From assembly GCA_030645235.1 (NCBI GenBank), contig JAUSMV010000030.1:310001-374000 (forward strand): a DNA stretch of 64,000 nt, written 5' to 3'. The translations under genes and the position numbers were made by a program. Below are positions 47,418 to 55,246 of this stretch, one piece after another. Below the pieces are notes generated by a model. The model ran no database searches. It was not told the origin of the DNA and worked only from the letters and a program-made list of their open reading frames with translations. Origin of the DNA: Parvibaculum sp. (GTDB lineage: Bacteria; Pseudomonadota; Alphaproteobacteria; Parvibaculales; Parvibaculaceae). Positions within the stretch are counted from its first letter, which is position 1. Each line of letters begins with the position of its first letter.

Positions 47418-48546
47418 TTAGTCGATGTCTTCAACCGCTTCGATGCCGCCCTTCACGCGCGCTGCAAGGGCTGCGGCCATGAATTCGTCGAGGTCGCCAT
47501 CGAGCACGTCGGCGGGTGCGGGGCTGACGACGCCGGTGCGCAGGTCTTTGACCATCTGATAGGGCTGCAAGACATAGGAGCGGATCTGGTGACCCCAACC
47601 GATTTCGGTTTTGGTTGCGGCTTCAGCGTTGGCCTGTGCTTCGCGCTTTTCAAGTTCCAACTCATAGAGACGCGCGCGGAGCATGTTCCATGCGGTCGCT
47701 TTGTTTTTGTGCTGCGAGCGTTCGTTCTGGCAAGCGACCACGATACCGGTCGGCACGTGTGTGATGCGGACGGCGCTGTCTGTCGTATTGACGTGCTGAC
47801 CACCGGCACCGGATGAGCGGTAGGTGTCGATGCGGCAATCGCTTTCGTTGATGTCGATATCGATTGTTTCATCGACCACGGGATAGACCCAGACGGATGA
47901 GAAAGATGTGTGACGACGCGCATTGCTGTCATAAGGCGAAATGCGCACGAGACGGTGGACGCCGCTTTCGGTTTTCATCCAGCCGAAACCGTTATGGCCT
48001 TTAATCATGATGGTCGCGGATTTGATGCCCGCTTCTTCGCCGTCATGGCGCTCCATCAATTCGACCTTGTAGCCTTTGCGTTCGGCCCAGCGCGTGTACA
48101 TGCGCAACAGCATCGACGCCCAGTCCTGACTCTCCGTGCCGCCTGCACCGGAATGGACTTCGACATAGCAATCATTGCTGTCGGCTTCGCCTGCGAGCAG
48201 CGTTTCGATTTCGGCTTTGCGGGCATCTTCGCGCGCGAGCTTCAACGCGGCTTCGGCTTCAACAACGATGCTGTCATCGCCTTCGGCTTCGCCCATCTCA
48301 ATCAATTCGAGATTGTCGTTCAATGCGCTTTCGAGACGAAGGTAATCGTTGATCGCGCCTTCGAGGCGTGTGCGTTCGCGCATCAGGCTTTGTGCGTTGG
48401 CGGGATCGTTCCAGAGGTTGGGGTCTTCGGCCTTCGCGTTTAATTCGTCGAGGCGTTTGCGGGCTGAATCCCAGTCAAAGATGCCTCCTCAGCAGTGCGA
48501 GCGACTGCTTGATTTCATCGGCGATGGTCTGGGTCTCGGCGCGCAT
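47418..48546 (-). CDS. prfB: peptide chain release factor 2 with programmed +1 frameshift
   Basis: The gene starts at ATG 48546; after 23 codons there is an in-frame TGA at 48477-48475. Reading goes on by skipping the T and using GAC at 48476, giving about 375 residues in total. The frameshift signal is complete: AGGAGG, CAT, CTT, TGA, C. The main frame has the GGQ motif in [10 protein letters not shown] and the stop-recognition tripeptide in the form SPY ([15 protein letters not shown]), as often seen in Alphaproteobacteria. RF2 ends translation at UGA and UAA and controls its own amount through this UGA. Confidence 0.96.
48475..48489 (-). promoter_or_regulatory. prfB programmed +1 frameshift site
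   Basis: On the minus strand AGGAGG (48489-48484) is followed by CAT, the slippery CTT (48480-48478) and TGA (48477-48475) then C. The internal Shine-Dalgarno spacing of three bases is the arrangement used in E. coli prfB. Confidence 0.95.
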
Positions 48547-48667
48547 GGAACGGGGCCTTCCGGTTAAGTGCGGGCGGAAAATAGGATGATTGGGGGCAGG
48601 TGTAAACCCGTTGCTTCGGGGGAGGATAAGTAAATTTGGGGCTCAACAGAGGCTCGAAACACTCAAC

Positions 48668-48767
48668 ATTTCTTGCAAGAGATTGAGTGTTTCCATGCAG
48701 AGATCGTGTGTCAGTTCGTCGAGGGTCCGTGCCCTGGTCGAAAAACGTAATCCCCGGGCGGGGATAG
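48668..48767 (-). repeat. 100-base intergenic element, copy B (possible small RNA)
   Basis: Read on the minus strand it begins with CTATCCCCG (48767-48759), has 31 variable bases and then the 60-base core (48727-48668) shared with copy A at 27803-27862. Just beyond the core end, GAAACACTCAA and TTGAGTGTTTC (48683-48693 and 48656-48666) form a perfect 11-base stem around a 16-base loop. It lies outside any gene I can support. Confidence 0.6.
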
Positions 48768-48849
48768 GGGCTGAAATGGCCTGAAATAATTTATCCCCCC
48801 TCTTCTCACATCATTGCTTCGCTTCGTCGGCAATGACGGAAGAAAATAC

Positions 48850-48889
48850 CCCCACCCAAAATACCCGGAGACGAATATTTTGGGTGGGG
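48850..48889 (-). terminator. terminator of the lytic transglycosylase gene
   Basis: CCCCACCCAAAATA (48850-48863) pairs with TATTTTGGGTGGGG (48876-48889), a 14-base perfect stem; on the minus strand TATTTTCTT follows. It is 32 bases past the gene stop. Confidence 0.85.
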
Positions 48890-48920
48890 AGGTCAGAAGA
48901 AAACGGAAGAGGTCACCGGA

Positions 48921-50120
48921 TCAGCTCTTGAAGAAATCGAGATTGGCTTTGCAGACGGTGGCGACTTCTCTGGTGGACATGAAGCGGCTGAGTTCATCGA
49001 AGAGCGAAGCGACGCTGCGCGCCTTGCCGTCGGAGGTATAGAAGAGCCAGCGATTGGAAGCAGCGGCGGATGGCAGAATACTGGCTGCCGATGTCGCTGC
49101 CGCTTTGTCACGCGTCTCGACAAGCTTCACCGCATTGCCTGCACCCAATACATGGGAGGCATAAAGCTCGCCGTGAGCGGGTGTGCGACCGAGGCTTTTG
49201 GTGAGCGCCGCTTTGTTTTCCATTGTGAGTTCGCCGGCCATGAGGGCGGCCACATAAGGATCCGTGCGGAGTGCCAGAACCTCTGTGCGGGCTTCGTCGG
49301 AGACGGGCTTATAGGTGCCGTTGGACTGTTTGGTGAGCAAAGCCACTTCAGCATCGAGCTTATGCTTTGCGCCATATTTGCCGAGAATCTGGAACCAGGT
49401 TTGCTGAATGAACTGGAACGGGCCGGTGGCGGACGAGGTCGGGGCTTTTGCGCCGAGCACGAGACCGCTTTCACGCAGCGCGATATGCAGGAGATAACCG
49501 GAATTGGCACCCGTTTCTTCCGAGGCTTTGACGATGGCCCCCAGAATGTCGGGGCCAAGGGCGGCAGCGCTTTTCTCAACGGCGTCAACAGAAGGCACGG
49601 GCCCCGGAGCCGGTGGCGCTATGGCGGTTGATTGAGCGTCAGGCTGTGCTGCATCAACGGCCGCCTCTTTTTCCTGCTGATAAAGTTCGTTCACGGCTTC
49701 AGCAATCTTTGCCACATCTTCCTGTGACAACCGCAATTCTGCGCGACGCTTTTCACGCGCGGCGCGACGCTCTGCCCGCTCCTGCTCCAAAGCGGCAGCG
49801 GCCTTGATGAGCGTGTCATTGGCTTTGCTGAGGTCAGCAAGCGCAGCATTCGCATTTTGATCCGTTACCGTACTATTCTGACGCGTGGCGATGAGCCCGT
49901 GCGCTGCCGCCGCACCGGATACGCTTGCCGTAACGGATGCGCCGACAGACTTCAGATCCCGCATAAAGTCACCGCTCTCAACGTATTTAGAGAAGTTCTG
50001 CGCGGGAGCGGTTTGCATCAGGGCCGCACTGCTGCGGGCCAGCGTTGATTGTCCGCGTTCGGCACCTGCGGCGTCCCATAATAATATGCCGACAAGTAAC
50101 AGAGTGATTTTCATCCACAT
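48921..50120 (-). CDS. lytic transglycosylase (SLT fold), exported
   Basis: 399 residues with a signal peptide (MWMKITLLLVGILLWDAAGA). An Ala/Glu/Arg-rich coiled segment at about 90-155 comes before the catalytic domain: SGYLLHIALRESGL with catalytic Glu, then SSATGPFQFIQQTWFQIL, and YASHVLGAGNAVKLV. It cleaves the glycan strands of peptidoglycan, making anhydro-MurNAc that AnmK can recycle. The C-terminal 60 residues are of unknown type. Confidence 0.85.
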   Translation of the reverse strand: MWMKITLLLVGILLWDAAGAERGQSTLARSSAALMQTAPAQNFSKYVESGDFMRDLKSVGASVTASVSGAAAAHGLIATRQNSTVTDQNANAALADLSKANDTLIKAAAALEQERAERRAAREKRRAELRLSQEDVAKIAEAVNELYQQEKEAAVDAAQPDAQSTAIAPPAPGPVPSVDAVEKSAAALGPDILGAIVKASEETGANSGYLLHIALRESGLVLGAKAPTSSATGPFQFIQQTWFQILGKYGAKHKLDAEVALLTKQSNGTYKPVSDEARTEVLALRTDPYVAALMAGELTMENKAALTKSLGRTPAHGELYASHVLGAGNAVKLVETRDKAAATSAASILPSAAASNRWLFYTSDGKARSVASLFDELSRFMSTREVATVCKANLDFFKS

Positions 50121-50264
50121 AGCCAGGCGCTCCTTCTTAGACGGTGAGCGCGTGATGGCTAAAATAAACCCGCGCCGACCAATCCCCCAGGAATGAGGAA
50201 GCCTATACGGATGGGATTGAACCTCTTGTGAGCAAGATATTCATCTGAGGTTCATGTTGGATTT

Positions 50265-52763
50265 TCAGTACAGGCCGCCGGTGCCTGTGTTGACGTCGGA
50301 GTCGGAGGCCGCCGTAGCGGGCGCTGAGAAGCCCGAATTGTCGAGGCCGGAAACAGGCGAGCCGGTGATGACGCCGATGGCGCCGCTATTGTCGGGCTGC
50401 GGATCTGTGCCGTCTTTGAAGGCTTCGAGGATGACGCCGGGGCTGCCTGCGGAAGCAAGCTGGCCGGTCTTTGCATTGACCTTCACGAGATTGATACCCG
50501 GCGGGATGCGGAACGGAATGGCGGGCTCTTTGCCCACTGTTTCCATCATGATGTCGCGGAATATCGGCGCGGCGGTGCGGCCACCGGTTTCGGATTTGCC
50601 GAGCGGTGTCGGGTTGTCATTGCCGACGAAAACACCGACGACAAGATTGGGGGAGAAGCCCATGAACCAAGCGTCGCGCTCTTCGTTCGATGTGCCGGTC
50701 TTGCCTGCGAGCGGTACGGGCACGGCTTTGGCGGACGAGCCTGTGCCGCGCTGAATAACGCCTTCAAGGATCGAGGTCATCTGATAAGAGGTTTGCGGAT
50801 TTTCGACCTGTTCGCGCGTGTCGGGCAATTCGGGCGGCAATTGCCCGTCCGCCCAGTCGGCGTTGCATGTCGCGCAGGGGCGATCATCATGCTTGTAGAT
50901 GGTGCGACCCATGCGGTCCTGAATGCGGTCGATGATGGTGGGCGTCACGCGCTTGCCGCCATTGTCGAAAATGGCATAAGCGGATGCGAGTTTGAGCAGC
51001 GTCGTTTCGCCTGCGCCCAGCGACATGGAAAGCACCGGCATCATGTTGTCGGAGATACCGTAACGCTTGGCATAGTCGGCGACGGTTTCCATGCCGATGT
51101 TTTGGGCAAGGCGCACCGTCATCACGTTGCGCGAATGTTCAAGACCGAAACGCAATGTGGAGGGACCATGGAAATTGCGTTCGTAGTTTTCAGGTTTCCA
51201 GAGTGCAAGGCCCGCGCCCTGATCCATCACAAAGGGTGCATCGAGGATGAGGCTTGCAGGCGTGAAGCCGTGATCAAGCGCGGCGGCATAGACGAAGGGT
51301 TTGAACGCCGAGCCGGGCTGGCGCAAAGCCTGCACCGCGCGGTTGAACTCGCTCAGATCGAATGAGAAGCCGCCCTGCATGGCAAGCACGCGGCCTGTAT
51401 GCGGGTCCATTGCGATAACGCCGCCATTGACGGAGGGCGCCTGTTTCAGCGCGTAATGGTCAACTTCGGCTTTGTCTTTGACATAGACCGGCTCGACATA
51501 GACAACGTCGCCGATCGCGAGCACGTCAGATACTTTTTTGACCACGGGGCCGAGATATTGCCCTTTGATGGAGGCGCGCGCCCATGTGATTTCAGACAGC
51601 GGGATGTTGCCGGTTTTCACGGCCTCGGAAAATTTGCCGCTCGGTAATTTGTCGGCGAGCACACCTATGTCAGCGCCCTTGTCGTTAATATCGAGCACGA
51701 CACCCAGCGTCCAGGGGGCGAGGTCTTCGGCATATTTTTGCTGTTGCAGCGCGGTCTGCCAATTGGCACCCGCGGGGAGCTTCGCGAGCGGGCCGCGCCA
51801 GCCGTGGCGCTTGTCATAGTCCACGAGACCTTTGCGCAGGGCTTTGGCAGCGATCATCTGCATATTGGTGTCAATGGTCGTGCGGACCGAGAGGCCGCCT
51901 TCGTAAAGTTTCTGCTCGCCATATTTGGCCAACAATTCACGGCGGACTTCTTCGACAAAATATTCAGCATCAACGAGCTTCGCGCCCGGCACGCGCTGCG
52001 AGATGACGAAGGGGTCCTGACGCGCCAGTTCCGCTTCTTCCTTGGTGATGAAGCCGTCTTCCTGCATGCGGCTCACAACCCAATCGCGGCGCGCGATGGC
52101 GCGGTCACGATAGCGATAGGGTTGATAATTGGCCGGACCTTTGGGCAATGCCGCAAGATAGGCCGCCTGCGCGATGGTGAGTTTGTCGAGCGAGGTGTCG
52201 AAGTAAATCTGCGCGGCGGCGGCAACGCCATAGCCGCCCATGCCGAGATAAATTTCGTTGAGATAGAGTTCGAGGATTTTCTCTTTGGTGTAAGCCTTCT
52301 CAAGGCGCATGGCGATGAGGGCTTCCTTGAGCTTGCGCGTGATGGTGCGGTCGCTGTTCAGAAGGAAGTTGCGCGCGACCTGCTGCGTGATGGTGGAGGC
52401 ACCGGCAAGGCGGCGGTCGTTCATGTAGTTGACGACGTTATCGACCATGGCGCGCGCGATGCCCGTGGCATCGACGCCGCCGTGGGAAAAGAAATTTTTA
52501 TCTTCGGCGGCAAGGAAGGCTTCGACCACGCGCTTGGGGATGGCGTTGTAGGGTACATAGAGGCGGTGCTCTTTGGCATATTCGGCAATGAGTGTGCCGT
52601 CGCCCGCATGCACGCGCGTCATGATCGGCGGCTCGTAATTGGCGAGCTTGGTGTAATCAGGCAGGTCCTGATTCATCTGCCAAAGCATGTAGCCGCCCGC
52701 GAGCAGGCCACCGAACAGAACCACAAGAAACACAGCCGCAATGGCGGTCAGAACTCTCAGCAT
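50265..52763 (-). CDS. mrcA: penicillin-binding protein 1A
   Basis: 832 residues. N-terminal membrane anchor (residues 5-28), GT51 glycosyltransferase with EDKNFFSHGG (catalytic Glu) and TITQQVARNFLL, an OB-like insert (about 330-420) typical of PBP1A, and transpeptidase with SAFKPF (nucleophile Ser), SRN in EHSRNVMTV and KTGTSNE. It polymerises and cross-links peptidoglycan. It follows amiC in the same direction with a 259-base gap. Confidence 0.96.
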   Translation of the reverse strand: MLRVLTAIAAVFLVVLFGGLLAGGYMLWQMNQDLPDYTKLANYEPPIMTRVHAGDGTLIAEYAKEHRLYVPYNAIPKRVVEAFLAAEDKNFFSHGGVDATGIARAMVDNVVNYMNDRRLAGASTITQQVARNFLLNSDRTITRKLKEALIAMRLEKAYTKEKILELYLNEIYLGMGGYGVAAAAQIYFDTSLDKLTIAQAAYLAALPKGPANYQPYRYRDRAIARRDWVVSRMQEDGFITKEEAELARQDPFVISQRVPGAKLVDAEYFVEEVRRELLAKYGEQKLYEGGLSVRTTIDTNMQMIAAKALRKGLVDYDKRHGWRGPLAKLPAGANWQTALQQQKYAEDLAPWTLGVVLDINDKGADIGVLADKLPSGKFSEAVKTGNIPLSEITWARASIKGQYLGPVVKKVSDVLAIGDVVYVEPVYVKDKAEVDHYALKQAPSVNGGVIAMDPHTGRVLAMQGGFSFDLSEFNRAVQALRQPGSAFKPFVYAAALDHGFTPASLILDAPFVMDQGAGLALWKPENYERNFHGPSTLRFGLEHSRNVMTVRLAQNIGMETVADYAKRYGISDNMMPVLSMSLGAGETTLLKLASAYAIFDNGGKRVTPTIIDRIQDRMGRTIYKHDDRPCATCNADWADGQLPPELPDTREQVENPQTSYQMTSILEGVIQRGTGSSAKAVPVPLAGKTGTSNEERDAWFMGFSPNLVVGVFVGNDNPTPLGKSETGGRTAAPIFRDIMMETVGKEPAIPFRIPPGINLVKVNAKTGQLASAGSPGVILEAFKDGTDPQPDNSGAIGVITGSPVSGLDNSGFSAPATAASDSDVNTGTGGLY

Positions 52764-52995
52764 CGGGCTATAGCCCCACCCTTAAAACAGACGACAACGG
52801 ATCAAGTCGCGTCATAGCACCCCACGGCGTCTCTAGCCATTGCAACAATGGCACAAACTTGGGCGAAAACCTGCGTATCAAATTAGTGGAAAAGCGATGA
52901 TCTATTGTTAACGCGGGCCATCATTCGGGACTATTTGGACGAGGATTATGGCACCGATATGGCCGGGGATGGGGGTGTGGAGTTTGGGAGCACTT

Positions 52996-53020
52996 CCACC
53001 TCCCCACAAGGGGGAGGTGG
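52996..53020 (-). terminator. hairpin after amiC, possible terminator or REP-like palindrome
   Basis: CCACCTCCCC pairs with GGGGAGGTGG around ACAAG, only three bases beyond the amiC stop. There is no T-run on the minus strand, so its role as terminator is uncertain. Confidence 0.5.
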
Positions 53021-53022
53021 GT

Positions 53023-54468
53023 TTAGTTGCCGTTTTCGGCGCGGCGTTCGCCGAAATAGCGGTCGATGGCGGTAACGAAGCTCGAGGCGACCTTGGTGCG
53101 CCATTTGGGTGAGGTGATGTTTTTTTCGTCCGCGCGGTTGGTCAGGAAGCCAAGCTCGATCAGCACTGAGGGCACGTCCGGCGCTTTGAGGACCACAAAG
53201 CCTGCAAAGCGGTGGGCGGGGTCGAGCATACTGGTGGTGGTGCGTGAATAATCGACAACGGATTTGGCAAAGCGGGACGAGTAATTTTTGGTTTCGCGCT
53301 GGGCGAGGTCGATCAGGATGCCTGCGACTTCGGGGGACTCGCCGCGAAAGTCGATGCCGGCGATGGCGTCAGACAGGTTTTCCTTGCGCGCCAAAGCCGC
53401 GGCCTCTTTGTCGGAAGCGGTTTCGGACAATGTGTAAATCGACATGCCGCTGACGGTTGAGCTGGCAATCGAGTCGGCATGAACGGAGATGAAAAGATCG
53501 GCCTTGTGACGGCGGGCAATGGCCACGCGCTCGCGCAAGGGAATGAAAATGTCGCGGTCGCGCGTGAGATAGACGTCATAGCGACCTGTGTCTTTCAGAC
53601 GGCGCCTGAGTTCTTTGGCGAAAGCCAGCACCACGTCTTTTTCGAGCACGCCGCTTTTGCCATGGGTGCCCGGATCGACGCCGCCATGACCGGCATCAAT
53701 GACAATGACACGGCGCGAGGCGCGTTTGATTTCGGGGTTTGGCGGCACAACGGTGGCGGGCACGGCGGCCGGCTGCGTCGCGCTCGGTACGCTCAGCGCC
53801 GACATGAAGCTACCCAGATCAGTTGAGGCCACGTCGAGAACGACGCGGCGGCCAAAACCCGATTGCGGATCGAGAGTGAAATCACGCGAGAGCTTCACCG
53901 GACCATTGGTGTCAATGACCACGCGAAACGTATTTTCCTGAAAAACGCCGTAACGATAGGAAGCGACGAGCCCCTGCCCTTTGACGCCGGCCACATCAGG
54001 CAAAGACGAGTTCATATTGTGAAAGTCGATGACGATGCGATAGGGCTGGGCGAGCGTGAAGACCTGATATTTGACGGGCTGGGGGCCGGACATCTCAATG
54101 ACAAAGCGGGTCTCGGCACCCCGGTCACCCAAACGGATGCCCGCAATATTGGCGCGCGGGCCACTGACAGCAGCGCTCCCGGCGACAGGCGCGACGGGAC
54201 GGGGGGTGGCGCTGAGTTCTCTTGCACCGAGGGCCTGGTCGAGTTCGACGACCTGCATGCCGGATAATGGCGTGACGGGCGCGGGGCTGGCCGGTGTCAC
54301 TTCAACGGGTTTCGGGCGCGATACCGGAACGGCGAGAAAGCCGTTTTCGGCATGGGCGGGCCCGGGGACGGCAAAGGACGCGCAGAGCAGGACCGCCGCC
54401 AAAGCAGCCACTCCTCTGCCGGAGAGACCTCTCCAGCGACATGTTGTCTTGCGCGTTTTGTTTACCAT
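53023..54468 (-). CDS. amiC: N-acetylmuramoyl-L-alanine amidase with AMIN domain
   Basis: 481 residues. Signal peptide (VAALAAVLLCASFAVPGPAHA), an AMIN domain at about 105-230 that holds the enzyme at the septum (IRLGDRGAETRFVIEMSGPQPVKYQVFTL), and Amidase_3 with zinc ligands in VIDAGHGGVDPG, EKDVV and SVHADS, and catalytic Glu in IELGFLTN. It cuts the amide between MurNAc and L-Ala during daughter-cell separation and should be activated by LytM proteins. Confidence 0.96.
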   Translation of the reverse strand: MVNKTRKTTCRWRGLSGRGVAALAAVLLCASFAVPGPAHAENGFLAVPVSRPKPVEVTPASPAPVTPLSGMQVVELDQALGARELSATPRPVAPVAGSAAVSGPRANIAGIRLGDRGAETRFVIEMSGPQPVKYQVFTLAQPYRIVIDFHNMNSSLPDVAGVKGQGLVASYRYGVFQENTFRVVIDTNGPVKLSRDFTLDPQSGFGRRVVLDVASTDLGSFMSALSVPSATQPAAVPATVVPPNPEIKRASRRVIVIDAGHGGVDPGTHGKSGVLEKDVVLAFAKELRRRLKDTGRYDVYLTRDRDIFIPLRERVAIARRHKADLFISVHADSIASSTVSGMSIYTLSETASDKEAAALARKENLSDAIAGIDFRGESPEVAGILIDLAQRETKNYSSRFAKSVVDYSRTTTSMLDPAHRFAGFVVLKAPDVPSVLIELGFLTNRADEKNITSPKWRTKVASSFVTAIDRYFGERRAENGN

Positions 54469-55246
54469 AATGATCGTCGCAACCTACCCGTCTGCGAGTG
54501 ACTACCGCATGGCCAACAGATCCGAAAAGGCCCGAAAACGGTGCGCAACTGATTCGCCAGATGTGCTTAAACTATTGTGACTAAATTGGTTTATAAAGCC
54601 TTAGCGGACTTAAAAATTCACTATTTATCAATAGGTAGGCTGGTTAATGGGATGTCAAATCCCTGCCGAACCCTTTGCTTGCCAAATCGGGCCCGCAAAC
54701 GTACAAAGCAGGGGCTTGCCGGTTTGGTATCTGGCACATGATGAACGGGTCTGAGCCCTATCGGGTCGCCCTCCTTTAAGCGTCCTGTGTTGCCAGTCCT
54801 GATCGCCCCCAACATGCCGGGATTTAGATCCCTGAAGTGACGGACGGCAATCGCGGGCTGAACCTTCAAACAAACCGGCGAGGTGTGACTGCGCTTGTAA
54901 ATTCCGCGCACAACACCTCACACCGATGCCCGAATTTTCCGCCCGCCCCCGGCGACTTCTCAGGGGGTGCCAAGGTTGAGAGCCATCACGCAAGTGAATA
55001 CGCAGTCGGATAACACACAGGGAAATCACGTTCGCTCTTTGAAGCGGGCGCAGACCTCGTTGTCTGACGTGAGCGCTCAGCCCCTCACACCACTTTTCAA
55101 TAGCCAGATCGCTGGCGCGCCGACACCCCTCCTTGAGGTGGTTGCGCGTCATCGGCTTCACACAATCAACATTCGCCCGCGCCCGCTCGGCCGCATGACC
55201 TTGCGACCAGCTCTGCGCCGCCGCGAATGTTTCGGAGAACTGCCTC
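54469..55246 (+). promoter_or_regulatory. 778-base region upstream of rne, probable long structured leader
   Basis: No gene is supported here. It separates the divergent amiC and rne starts and contains several inverted repeats, such as GAGGTGT/ACACCTC (54880-54886 with 54913-54919) and GGGAT-TTAG-ATCCC at about 54819. Long, cleavable 5' leaders are known for rne genes, where RNase E limits its own synthesis. That this region is such a leader is inferred. Confidence 0.55.

Larger units (their letters stand above)
48547..48920. other. 374-base spacer between prfB and the lytic transglycosylase gene
   Basis: No gene is supported. It holds the promoter of prfB, the 100-base element copy B on the minus strand (48668-48767) and the terminator of the transglycosylase gene (48850-48889). 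Confidence 0.7.

Noticed and set aside
48475-48546. prfB read as a pseudogene with a premature TGA
   Set aside because: The TGA belongs to the standard programmed frameshift signal, and the rest of the frame is intact.
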